A stretch of DNA of 64,000 nt from Candidatus Melainabacteria bacterium (GTDB lineage: Bacteria; Cyanobacteriota; Vampirovibrionia; Obscuribacterales; Obscuribacteraceae), in assembly GCA_027451745.1 (NCBI GenBank), contig DAIDIP010000006.1:62001-126000 (forward strand), given 5' to 3'. Position 1 is the first letter of the stretch; each line of letters opens with the position of its first letter. Under the pieces are notes generated by a model, which searched no databases, was not told the origin of the DNA, and saw only the letters and a list, made by a program, of their open reading frames with translations. The position numbers and the translations under genes are program-made. Shown here in pieces: positions 42,729 to 50,835 of the stretch.

Positions 42729-44777
42729 ATGACCAATTACACAATTTCAGATGTCGTGCATATATTGCTTTTTCTATCTGTCTGGTTCATCGTTTTTAGC
42801 ATACAAGGATTTGTCCTCGGACAGTTGACCAACGTTCTAGACTTTCGTTCTTCTTCGCTTTTTAAAAAACTCTGTTTATCTAATATACTCGCGCTTGGAA
42901 TAATACCTTCCCTTTATTATCTAACAGGTAAAATAGGTGGACTTCAATCAGTAAGCGCCTTAGTAATCATTTTATTAGTAACTGCGCTTTTATTATTCTT
43001 GGGTACTGACAAATCCCAGTTAAATACTAAAACACTTTTTTTAGAAATCCAAAAGCATAACTACCTATTTATAGGCATCTCAATATGGATCATTCTTGCT
43101 TTGTTATCACTAGTCGATTTTCAAATAGGCAATAAGCTCTACCTAAGCATCACCGCCATCGATAATGCTGGCAAAGTGGCTATTACAGATGCAATTTGTC
43201 GCACGGGTATTCCACCTGCTAATCCAATGTTTTTTCCCGGACATCCAGTTCCTTTTTACTACTGCTATTATTGGACTTTGTTATGTGCCAGTATAAGCAC
43301 ATTATGTCAATCAGCCTTTGATACTAGATTTGCTGTCTTGTCAGGTATTTTATGGACAGGTTGTACCTTAATCGTTTTCCTTCCATTGCTTTTAGACTAT
43401 TTTGGAATAAACGAATCAACAAAACGAAAAGCAAAAATATTTTCTCTGTTTTTATTATTAGTATCAGGTCTCAATATTTTAGTCGTTCTACCATCAAATA
43501 TTAGATCATGGTTTATTTTCCATAAAATCTACGTTTCAGACATGGCTTGGTGGGCTAATGATCAAATAAATTTATTAGCGTCAGAAATGATCTGGACGCC
43601 CCATCATATAGCTGGACTAATCGCGGGAACATTAGGATCAATTTTATTGCTTGAAACAAGCAGTGAAAAAACTTTCAAGCGAAAGTTTTGGCCAATTTTA
43701 CTTAGCGGAATTTGTTTAGCAACCTCCTTTGGATCATCTGCTTATATTGGGCTTGGCTTTGCTGTAAGTTGGGTTATTTGGGGCTTATTGTCCTTATTTT
43801 CAAAAAAATTTGTCGATCTGATCACCGCTATGTCTGCAGCTACAATCGCGTTTCTTTTCTCTTTGCCACTTCTTACAGAACTCAGTCATGCTCGACAATG
43901 TTCAGCTCCTTTAGCGCTTGGCATACGAAGATTCGATCTGATGGATCGCATAATCCCTCACTTTTCTCATGCCCCTAGATTCGTTCATCAAACAGTTGAT
44001 CTTTTTGGTCTGCCTTTAAATTATTTGTTCGGCTTTGGTTTTATTATGTTCGCTGCTTATATGTTTTGGTATAAAAAAGAAAATAGAAAACTTATAGCTT
44101 CGAGAAAACAGCTCTTCTTAATCATAATCGCTTCGACTGGTTTATTACTTGGTGCATTTATTAAAAGCGTAATACGTAACAACGATTTTGGCTGGCGAGT
44201 GCTTATGCTGCCTAATGTAGCATTTCTCCTATGGTCTGCTCAATATTTAGCTCAATTGAGCGATGAAAAGAAAAAGCTTTCATCGATCGGACAAGGATTA
44301 CTTTATCTTGGTGTCTTTGGATTTGTTTATGGGTTCGTCCTCGATAGAATATCTCCTCCATTAGCAGAGAATACTGTCTCAAGCAAGCAAAGTTATGCTT
44401 GGCGCAAAATATATGAAGACTTAAATAAAAAACTCCCTCAAGCTTTTATAGTGCAACATAATCCTCAATATGATTTTTTTGCCTGCGAACCATTTTTTAG
44501 TTACTATTCTCATAGACAAGTAGTAGCATCCGACGATCAAGTGGGTACCAATTTTGGTCCTAGGCCAAATGATTATTTCAAAGTTGCAAGAGAAGTATCA
44601 TACCTGTATGAAAACCCGCCTTTAGATCGGGCAATTAAAATTTGTCATCAATATAAGATCAATGTCATCGTTATTAAAAATACAGACAATATTTGGTCAA
44701 ATAAAGCCGGTTGGATCTACAAGTTTCCAGTTGTAGCAAAAAACGACTATGCTTGTGCCTTTCAAATTCAGCCATGA
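42729..44777 (+). CDS. large polytopic membrane protein, GT-C-like (DUF2298-type?)
   Basis: The 682 residues contain about fourteen hydrophobic segments. A loop near residues 155-185 carries GIPPANPMFFPGHPVPFYY with several Tyr (FYYCYYW), which recalls the YYY motif of the DUF2298 membrane family. The last about 100 residues are soluble and end in KTDNIWSNKAGWIYKFPVVA. Likely it is another lipid-sugar-using transferase or related protein. It starts 18 bases after the ROK gene and overlaps, tail to tail, the last 10 bases of the GT2 gene on the other strand. Assignment is tentative. Confidence 0.6.
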   Translation: MTNYTISDVVHILLFLSVWFIVFSIQGFVLGQLTNVLDFRSSSLFKKLCLSNILALGIIPSLYYLTGKIGGLQSVSALVIILLVTALLLFLGTDKSQLNTKTLFLEIQKHNYLFIGISIWIILALLSLVDFQIGNKLYLSITAIDNAGKVAITDAICRTGIPPANPMFFPGHPVPFYYCYYWTLLCASISTLCQSAFDTRFAVLSGILWTGCTLIVFLPLLLDYFGINESTKRKAKIFSLFLLLVSGLNILVVLPSNIRSWFIFHKIYVSDMAWWANDQINLLASEMIWTPHHIAGLIAGTLGSILLLETSSEKTFKRKFWPILLSGICLATSFGSSAYIGLGFAVSWVIWGLLSLFSKKFVDLITAMSAATIAFLFSLPLLTELSHARQCSAPLALGIRRFDLMDRIIPHFSHAPRFVHQTVDLFGLPLNYLFGFGFIMFAAYMFWYKKENRKLIASRKQLFLIIIASTGLLLGAFIKSVIRNNDFGWRVLMLPNVAFLLWSAQYLAQLSDEKKKLSSIGQGLLYLGVFGFVYGFVLDRISPPLAENTVSSKQSYAWRKIYEDLNKKLPQAFIVQHNPQYDFFACEPFFSYYSHRQVVASDDQVGTNFGPRPNDYFKVAREVSYLYENPPLDRAIKICHQYKINVIVIKNTDNIWSNKAGWIYKFPVVAKNDYACAFQIQP

Positions 44778-45496
44778 ATTGTTGGAATTTTAAACATTAG
44801 TCTAATCAGTTGCAAGCTTCTCTTAACCCCAATTGGTAATCTACTCTCTGGATGATGTGTCCAGACAACCGGATGCTGATAAATAGTCATATTTAGTTTG
44901 TGAGCAATATAGAGAATTTCTGCATCGAAATAAGCACAATCAAAAGTCATTCTATTAAACAGGCTTTCCGCAGCCGCAGCACTAAATAATTTATAGCCGC
45001 ACTGAGTATCTTCATAAGGAAGTCTCAAAACAATTTTTTGTAATTGACGAAACAATAAAGCCAAATTACGTCTAAAAAATTTTTGTTGTTTTATTAGCTT
45101 ACTATCTTCATGGCTGCGCGAACCTATAACAATATCGTAGCCCGATTGAGCAACTTCTAAAAATTTCGAAAGCGTACCGATGGGTACAGCATGATCGGCA
45201 TCCATGAATAATCTATATTGGCCTCGTGCTTCCAACATGCCCATTTTAACTGCAAATCCCTTGCCACGATTTACCGGGTAAGAAATTACACGCAAATTTG
45301 GGAAAAGACTAATAAATAACTCAGCGACTTGAACAGTTTTGTCCCCGCTACCATCAGTAACAACAACAATTTCACTGCCAAAAGAAAGCTGCTTCAAAAA
45401 GTCTATGCATAAATGAAGTGTGTTCGGCAAACGCGATTCTTCATTTATAGCTGGTATAACAATTGATACTAATGGCTCTGGCACTGAATTTGTCAT
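44768..45496 (-). CDS. DPM1-like GT2 polyprenyl-phosphate glycosyltransferase
   Basis: This GT2 enzyme of about 242 residues has SIVIPAINEESRLPNTL, the VVTDGSGDKT loop, the metal site MDADHAVPIGTL, and the late QCGYKLFSAAAAESLF block typical of DPM1/ALG5-like enzymes that put a sugar on polyprenyl phosphate. It lacks the C-terminal membrane helices of the GT2 at 13301. I choose ATG at 45496, preceded by GAGG, over the ATG at 45517. It could make donor for the membrane protein at 42729, whose end it overlaps by 10 bases. Confidence 0.87.
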   Translation of the reverse strand: MTNSVPEPLVSIVIPAINEESRLPNTLHLCIDFLKQLSFGSEIVVVTDGSGDKTVQVAELFISLFPNLRVISYPVNRGKGFAVKMGMLEARGQYRLFMDADHAVPIGTLSKFLEVAQSGYDIVIGSRSHEDSKLIKQQKFFRRNLALLFRQLQKIVLRLPYEDTQCGYKLFSAAAAESLFNRMTFDCAYFDAEILYIAHKLNMTIYQHPVVWTHHPESRLPIGVKRSLQLIRLMFKIPTIHG

Positions 45497-45520
45497 GACG
45501 ACCTCACAAGAGATCACTTT

Positions 45521-46444
45521 CTATCTAAGTACTAAAGTTTTATATTTACTGCCCTGTCTTATATCATTTTGTTCGAGATATTCTTCAAGAGTGACATTTA
45601 GGCGGGTTTTTTCAAAACACCATTGAGGAGCAAGAATTTCGTCCTTACGTCCTTCAGCTAATAATCGCATAATGATAATATCAGGCGGTAAAAGCTCAAG
45701 TGCTTTTCCGACCATCTCTATATATTCTTTCTCTTCTAATACAGATAATCTCCCTTGCTTATACTCTTCTTCTAAAGGTGTTCCTTTATAAATACAAAGC
45801 TGATGTATCTTTATACCTTGCAATCCAATTGTAGAAACTTGTTTTACTGATTCAAGCATCTGTTCTTTTGATTCGCCAGGTAACCCAAATATCAAGTGAG
45901 TAGCAATATTTAAGTCATATTTTTTTGCTCGCTCAATACAATCAAAAAATTCTTCTGCTGTATGTCCGCGATTTATAATTTCCAAAGTCTGGTTAAAGGC
46001 ACTTTGCAAACCTACTTCTAACCATACAAAAGTTTTCTTTTGGTATTCAGCCAATAATTGAAGAATATTGTCCGGCAAACAGTCTGGTCGCGTGCCGATG
46101 CAAAGACCAACAACATCTGGTACAGCTAATGCCGTATCATACAATTCTTTAAGCACAGCTTCCGGAGCGTAAGTATTAGAAAAAGCTTGGAAATAAGCAA
46201 GAAATTTCTTCGCTTTAAATTTTTTTCTAATGTGTGCAATTTGTTTATTTAATTGCTCTTGAATGCTTAGCTTAAGGTCTATTGTAGGCGCCCCAGAGCC
46301 TCTATCGTCACAAAAAGTACAGCCACCGAATGCACGTACGCCATCGCGATTAGGACAGGTGAACCCAGCGTCTATAGGCACACGATAAACTTTGGCATCA
46401 AATTTTTCTTTTAAATGTTGATTAAAAGTGCGATAGCGGTACAC
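45521..46444 (-). CDS. TIGR01212-type radical SAM protein (YtqA/YhcC family)
   Basis: The 307 residues match the family that opens with FNQHLKEKFDAKVYRVPIDA and carries CPNRDGVRAFGGCTFC, which supplies the 4Fe-4S cluster cysteines. LEVGLQSAFNQTLEIINRGH and ATHLIFGLPGESKEQML follow in the barrel. These proteins cleave SAM reductively; the reaction is not established for this family as far as I know. Its start faces the tRNA-Glu gene, about 110 bases away. Confidence 0.9.
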   Translation of the reverse strand: MYRYRTFNQHLKEKFDAKVYRVPIDAGFTCPNRDGVRAFGGCTFCDDRGSGAPTIDLKLSIQEQLNKQIAHIRKKFKAKKFLAYFQAFSNTYAPEAVLKELYDTALAVPDVVGLCIGTRPDCLPDNILQLLAEYQKKTFVWLEVGLQSAFNQTLEIINRGHTAEEFFDCIERAKKYDLNIATHLIFGLPGESKEQMLESVKQVSTIGLQGIKIHQLCIYKGTPLEEEYKQGRLSVLEEKEYIEMVGKALELLPPDIIIMRLLAEGRKDEILAPQWCFEKTRLNVTLEEYLEQNDIRQGSKYKTLVLR

Positions 46445-46504
46445 GGCTTAAGCTTATTTCAACGTTTGATAGTATGATTGCAGTAACAACTCTAGCATGA
46501 AGTG

Positions 46505-46533
46505 TTGACCTCTATTAACGCTTTTGTTATTCT
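46505..46533 (+). promoter_or_regulatory. probable promoter of tRNA-Glu
   Basis: TTGACC (46505-46510) and TATTCT (46528-46533) are 17 bases apart. A start about eight bases on would give a short leader before the tRNA at 46554. The transketolase gene 23 bases after the tRNA could be read from the same promoter. Confidence 0.55.
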
Positions 46534-46553
46534 GGCTAACTGGTGCCTGAGAT

Positions 46554-46626
46554 GCCCTCATCGTCTAGAGGCCTAGGACACCTCCCTTTCACGGAGGTAA
46601 CAGGGGTTCGAATCCCCTTGGGGGTA
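46554..46626 (+). tRNA. tRNA-Glu (anticodon TTC)
   Basis: The 73 bases fold into a full cloverleaf: acceptor GCCCTCA with TGGGGGT (two G-T wobbles), D arm with CTAGAGGCCTAGG, anticodon stem CCTCC/GGAGG with loop CTTTCAC giving TTC, and T arm AGGGG/CCCCT with TTCGAAT. The discriminator is A and CCA is not encoded. This tRNA reads GAA and GAG codons and also serves tetrapyrrole synthesis in organisms using the C5 route. Confidence 0.97.
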
Positions 46627-46649
46627 AATTTTGTTTTCGGAGAAGCACT

Positions 46650-48539
46650 ATGCCTGAATTGCAATGCACAAATACCGAAACATACCAAAAGCTGGCTCAG
46701 CAATTGAGAATTGACAGCATTCGCTCCACTACAGAAGCTGGTTCTGGACACCCAACCTCTTCTATGTCGGCAGCAGACTTAATGGCTGTACTTTTAGCTA
46801 AATATTTTAAATATGATTTTGGCAATCCACAATTAGCCAATAACGATAAACTTATATTTTCCAAAGGACATGCTTGTCCTTTACTCTACTCTATGTATAA
46901 AGCTGCTGGCGCCATAACGGATGCGGAATTACTTACTTTGCGCAAGCTCGGCAGTCGTTTAGAAGGTCACCCTGTACCAAAAGTATTACCTTGGGTTGAC
47001 GTAGCCACTGGTTCTCTTGGGCAAGGCTTACCAGATTCTGTGGGCATTGCCATTGCTGGTAAATATGTAGATAAAATTCCTTATAGAGTTTGGACATTAT
47101 TAGGTGATAGCGAAATGGCTGAAGGTTCTGTTTGGGAAGCTCTTGAATGTGCTTCTTACTACAAACTAGACAACCTGGTTGCTATTTTAGACATGAATCG
47201 TCTTGGGCAAAGAGGACAAACTGCACTTGGCTGGGATTCACCCGCTTATGCAGCTAGAGCTAAGTCTTTCGGTTGGCAAGTAGAAGAAGTTGATGGTCAT
47301 GACTATACTCAAATTGATAAAGCCTATGAAAAAGCTCTTGCCAATTCTGGCTCGCCTTTTTTCATTGTTGCTAAAACCGAGAAAGGTCATGGTTTCAGTA
47401 AAATTGCTAACAAAGATGGGTGGCACGGCAAACCTTTAGATAAAGAGCTGGCGACCGAAGCAATCAAAGAACTTGGTGGTGAATACAACTCTACAATTCA
47501 AGTTCGCAAACCAGATCCACTTCCAGCGTCAGCGAAAAAATCTTCGACTCAAACTTTTGTTTGTCCAGAATATACTGCTGCCTACTCAACTCGTGAAGCT
47601 TATGGTGATGTACTTAAAGCTTTAGGATCAGTCTTTGAAGATCTGATAGTTCTTGACGCTGAAGTATCCAATTCTACTTATTCTGAAAAATTTGCCAAAG
47701 CATATATTGATCGCTTTTTTGAAATGTTTATTGCTGAACAATGCATGATTGGTGTAGCTACTGGTTTAGCTAGCAAAGGCAAAAAAGTATTCGCTTCAAC
47801 TTTTGCTGCCTTTCTAACTAGAGCCTATGACTTTATTCGCATGGGTGCTATTTCACGGGCCACTCTTAAACTATGCGGCTCTCATGCTGGGGTTTCTATA
47901 GGTGCCGATGGTCCATCACAAATGGCACTAGAAGACTTAGCTATGATGCGTGCTGTTTATGGCAGTACGGTTCTTTATCCCGCCGATCCTACTTGCACAG
48001 CTAAACTTGTAAAAACCATGGCCGAATTACCAGGCATAAGTTATATGCGTACTACAAGAGAAAAAACCCCGCTTTTATACAAAGCAAGTGACGAATTCCC
48101 AATTGGTGGCAGCAAAACTTTAAAAAGTTCTGCTAACGATAAAGCGACTGTAATTGCTGCTGGTATCACAGTGCATGAAGCATTGAAGGCTTATGAGGAG
48201 CTAAGCAAAGAAGGAATTTCTATTCGAGTAATTGATGCTTATTCGATTAAACCTATTGATTCTCAAACGATTCAAAAAGCTGCAACTGAAACTGGTACTT
48301 TAATCACTGTAGAAGATCATTGGCCAGAAGGTGGACTTGGAGATGCTGTATTAGCTAGCTTTGCTTGCTTAGGTGACACCACTTGCTCTTCTGCCAAGAA
48401 GCTTGAAACTCCTGCTGCACCAAAAGTAATTAAACTAGCAGTAACGACTATGGTCGGCTCCGGCACTCCCCAAGAATTAATGGATAATGCTGGAATAACC
48501 GCTAAGCACATAGCAAATGTAGTTAAATCTGTTAGCTAA
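46650..48539 (+). CDS. tkt: transketolase, animal-type short form
   Basis: This enzyme moves two-carbon units between sugar phosphates (pentose phosphate pathway) using thiamine diphosphate. Its 629 residues are near the roughly 620 of animal transketolases and shorter than the roughly 660 of E. coli-type ones. Distinctive shared blocks are GSGHPTSSMSAADLMAVL, FSKGHACPLLYSM, ATGSLGQGLPDSVG, LLGDSEMAEGSVWEALECAS, YKLDNLVAILDMNRLGQ and DGWHGKPL. The second half has the pyrimidine-binding domain (DAEVSNSTYSEKF, SIGADGPSQMALEDLAMMR) and the C-terminal domain. GGAG lies seven bases before the ATG. It ends directly against the epimerase gene on the other strand. Confidence 0.93.
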   Translation: MPELQCTNTETYQKLAQQLRIDSIRSTTEAGSGHPTSSMSAADLMAVLLAKYFKYDFGNPQLANNDKLIFSKGHACPLLYSMYKAAGAITDAELLTLRKLGSRLEGHPVPKVLPWVDVATGSLGQGLPDSVGIAIAGKYVDKIPYRVWTLLGDSEMAEGSVWEALECASYYKLDNLVAILDMNRLGQRGQTALGWDSPAYAARAKSFGWQVEEVDGHDYTQIDKAYEKALANSGSPFFIVAKTEKGHGFSKIANKDGWHGKPLDKELATEAIKELGGEYNSTIQVRKPDPLPASAKKSSTQTFVCPEYTAAYSTREAYGDVLKALGSVFEDLIVLDAEVSNSTYSEKFAKAYIDRFFEMFIAEQCMIGVATGLASKGKKVFASTFAAFLTRAYDFIRMGAISRATLKLCGSHAGVSIGADGPSQMALEDLAMMRAVYGSTVLYPADPTCTAKLVKTMAELPGISYMRTTREKTPLLYKASDEFPIGGSKTLKSSANDKATVIAAGITVHEALKAYEELSKEGISIRVIDAYSIKPIDSQTIQKAATETGTLITVEDHWPEGGLGDAVLASFACLGDTTCSSAKKLETPAAPKVIKLAVTTMVGSGTPQELMDNAGITAKHIANVVKSVS

Positions 48540-49529
48540 TTAAACGCGACTTGCTGATTTAGCTGGCTCTATGTCTTTGTACCAGTTTACAAATTCCCGG
48601 ACACCATCTACAAACGAAATACTTGGATTGTATCCGAGTATTTTTTTTGCCTTATCAATATTGGCATAAGTATATGGAACATCAGCACAATGTAATTCTT
48701 TATAAACAAGCTGCGCCTTTTTACCCATCACTAATTCAATTGCTTGAATCATTTCCATTATATTGACAGGTTCGCTGCGTCCCAAATTGATTATTTCATA
48801 GCCAGAAAAATCGACCACCATACTTTGAGTGATACCATATACAGTATCTTTTACAAAAGTGTAGTCACGTTTTGTACTGCCATCACCATAAACTTCAATT
48901 GATTCACCATTTTCAATTAATCGATAGAATTTTGGCAAAGCAAGATCGGGTCTTTGTCGTGGACCAAAAGCGTTAAAAAATCTAAGACACATAACTGGCA
49001 AGCCCGTCGTATGATGCGCCACATAGCACAATTGCTCACCAGCAACTTTTGTCGCTGCATATGAAGAAAGAGGTCTATCTACGCGATCTGTTTCTACAAA
49101 TTGTTCACCAGCACGCTCACCATAAACCGAACTTGAAGATCCAAACACAAAACGTTTAGCTCTATTTTTAATGGTTGCATCTAACAACAATTGTGTGCCG
49201 TTTACATTCACATCGGTATAAAGAGTTGGATTTTCAATTGATGGTCTCACTCCTGCCATAGCAGCTAAATGCACGACCGCATCAAAAGGTCCAAAAGAAA
49301 AGGCTTCTTCTATTTTTACCTTATCTCGTATATCTCCTTCAACTAATCTATAATTTGCCGAATTTAAATGTTCTTGAACATTTTTTCTTTTTATCTGCGG
49401 ATCATAGAAATTATTGAAATTGTCTAAATTAATAACAAAATCCCCATTGCTCAAAAGCACATCAACCAAATGACTGCCAATAAAACCAGCAGCCCCTGTA
49501 ATCAATATTTTTCTTTGTCCTTTTGTCAT
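48540..49529 (-). CDS. UDP-glucuronate 4-epimerase-like SDR enzyme
   Basis: The 329 residues have the NAD motif GAAGFIGSHLVDVL, then LDNFNNFYDPQIKRKN, a pattern typical of UDP-glucuronate 4-epimerases, the Ser strand FGSSSSVYGE, the catalytic YAATK pair, and FFNAFGPRQRPDLALPKFY with VYGDGSTKRDYTFVKD. It would turn UDP-glucuronate into UDP-galacturonate for surface polymers. Other UDP-sugar 4-epimerases with similar motifs cannot be excluded. It and the ThiF-like gene run in the same direction with 45 bases between them. Confidence 0.87.
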   Translation of the reverse strand: MTKGQRKILITGAAGFIGSHLVDVLLSNGDFVINLDNFNNFYDPQIKRKNVQEHLNSANYRLVEGDIRDKVKIEEAFSFGPFDAVVHLAAMAGVRPSIENPTLYTDVNVNGTQLLLDATIKNRAKRFVFGSSSSVYGERAGEQFVETDRVDRPLSSYAATKVAGEQLCYVAHHTTGLPVMCLRFFNAFGPRQRPDLALPKFYRLIENGESIEVYGDGSTKRDYTFVKDTVYGITQSMVVDFSGYEIINLGRSEPVNIMEMIQAIELVMGKKAQLVYKELHCADVPYTYANIDKAKKILGYNPSISFVDGVREFVNWYKDIEPAKSASRV

Positions 49530-49574
49530 ATTATTGCTCTTTTAAATTCACTTTTATAACGAGAATCAACTCCA

Positions 49575-50267
49575 TCACAATATAGGATATAGCCGACGAT
49601 TTACTTTGCGTCCACAATCAGGACAATCAGGCTCTCCATCCAAACCTCGTATTACTTCAAACTCACCGCTCAAGCAATCAAATTTGAATAATTCATTCCC
49701 TTGTACAATGCCTATCTTTGCCAAATATTTTATTGACTCTAAAGATAGCCAAGCATCGACTAATTCTATGACAGCATCTATTGTACTTTCAACTGCTGGT
49801 TTACGTGGAACTTCATCAATACCAGCTAGAGGTAAGGCACACCGTAAACAAGCTGAACGCCCAGGTATCATCGTATAGATTTGAAAGCGAAATCCGGTAA
49901 TGCCGCTGTGAACAAGAACCTTATCGTTCTCCATACATACATCACTAAGAGCCAATTTTTTTTGCCAATCAGAAAGTGTGTCTATAACAAGATCCGCCCC
50001 GCTAATAGCATTTTCTATATTTGCTATTGTCCAATCAAGATCAATCTTTTGACAAAAACTATTTTCAGTCGCATCAACATTCTCTGTTTTGGTGGACCCC
50101 GCATCTACATTTAAAAGACTAATCTTTTTCGCTCCTGCTTTATACAAGTCTCTAACAACACTGAGTGCCGTAGCGTAAGTCCCTACAACAAAAATATTGG
50201 CTGCGCATAAAACGTCCTGGATACGTGACGCGTGATATTTGTTGCTAGAAGATTCATTTAAAGACAA
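49575..50267 (-). CDS. ThiF/MoeB/HesA-family protein with degenerate nucleotide site
   Basis: The 230 residues follow the E1-like adenylyltransferase fold: ANIFVVGTYATALSVVRDLY where active members have GxGxxG, then KISLLNVDAG, ADLVIDTLSDWQKKLALSDV, and HSGITGFRFQIYTMIPGRSA. The zinc pairs CLRC and CPDC are kept. The glycine-rich loop is altered, and the Asn/Arg residues that follow the Asp in active enzymes (N..RQ) are not seen. It may be an inactive relative that binds a partner, or it may use another nucleotide mode. No ThiS- or MoaD-like gene is near. Confidence 0.72.
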   Translation of the reverse strand: MSLNESSSNKYHASRIQDVLCAANIFVVGTYATALSVVRDLYKAGAKKISLLNVDAGSTKTENVDATENSFCQKIDLDWTIANIENAISGADLVIDTLSDWQKKLALSDVCMENDKVLVHSGITGFRFQIYTMIPGRSACLRCALPLAGIDEVPRKPAVESTIDAVIELVDAWLSLESIKYLAKIGIVQGNELFKFDCLSGEFEVIRGLDGEPDCPDCGRKVNRRLYPIL

Positions 50268-50347
50268 CGATTTATTCCTGCATCAGAGGTGTAAGCACTA
50301 AAGATACACCAATTAGCATGCTCCGGTAAATTCGATTCTAAAAACCA

Positions 50348-50370
50348 AAAACCCCCTAGGAGGAGGTTTT
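50348..50370 (-). terminator. probable minus-strand terminator
   Basis: AAAACC-C-CCT pairs with AGG-A-GGTTTT around AGG (one mismatch). On the minus strand it is followed by TTTTTGGTTTTT, which fits a Rho-independent terminator. No minus-strand ORF ends just before it, which raises the question of what transcript it stops. Confidence 0.5.
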
Positions 50371-50655
50371 ATGGCTGGCGTTGGCGGGGTAAACTTTTGC
50401 AGAATTTATATGGCTGGCTCTGCTGAACCATAGTGTCGTAAAACACAAATGCAATTGAGAACGTTGTAAGGCCTTTGTTTAGTAAAGATATTTCACAGAG
50501 GGATTTATAGATTAAGGGTAACCCAGAAAGAAGTCAAGCGCCCCTTTGTTGGCGGGCATACACAATCTCCGATTTCATCTATTAAATCTGGGCATCCCCC
50601 AAAAATGAATTTAGAAATGTAGCCTGGGATACACGCCTTGAGTAGACTCAGTCGA

Positions 50656-50675
50656 AGCAGCGCCTATTTATGAAT
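50656..50675. repeat. GC-rich repeat, partial end copy
   Basis: AGCAGCGCCTATTTATGAAT repeats the right end of the full copy at 50686-50778 (AGCAGCGCCTATAAA) and nearly matches 34742-34760. It lies directly left of that full copy, suggesting a tandem or partly deleted arrangement. Confidence 0.5.
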
Positions 50676-50685
50676 TAATGAGATA

Positions 50686-50778
50686 TAGCGTAGCGAACGG
50701 CGACGGTGAGGCGGCGGTAGCGAAGCGTCTGTACGCGCGTATGAGGTGAGCAGAGCGAGCCGAAGCAGCGCCTATAAA
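50686..50778. repeat. GC-rich intergenic repeat, copy C
   Basis: This GC-rich island contains GTACGCGCGTAT (50731-50742), then GAGGTGAG, GAGCGAGCCGAAGCAGCGCC, in the same order and spacing as copy A at 21261-21342. Roughly 45 bases are alignable by eye with few changes; the left part (GCGTAGCGAACGGCGACGG) shares only composition and short words with copy A. Confidence 0.65.
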
Positions 50779-50814
50779 AAGAAACAGCCTGCAAAAAATC
50801 AGGCTGTTTCTTTT
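50777..50814 (-). terminator. strong Rho-independent terminator of the pilin-like gene
   Basis: AAAAGAAACAGCCTG and CAGGCTGTTTCTTTT form a perfect 15-base stem around an 8-base loop, with T-runs on both sides, 21 bases after the stop of the minus-strand gene. It should also work on the + strand. Confidence 0.9.
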
Positions 50815-50835
50815 GTTGTTGTCTTTTATTGTTGT

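Larger units (their letters stand above)
50268..50835. other. 568-base intergenic region with repeats and terminators
   Basis: No convincing ORF is present. From left to right it holds a minus-strand terminator-like hairpin (50348-50370), a direct repeat of TATGGCTGGC (50369-50378 and 50409-50418, with a one-base shift of context), an unexplained stretch to about 50640, two pieces of the GC-rich repeat (50656-50675 and 50686-50778) and a strong terminator (50777-50814). The stretch 50371-50640 lies just upstream, on the minus strand, of the first hairpin and could encode a small RNA, though I find no RNase P, tmRNA, 6S or SRP RNA signature. Confidence 0.5.

Noticed and set aside
50371-50640. 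RNase P RNA, tmRNA, 6S RNA or SRP RNA in the long gap.
   Set aside because: None of the conserved core sequences of these RNAs is present on either strand.
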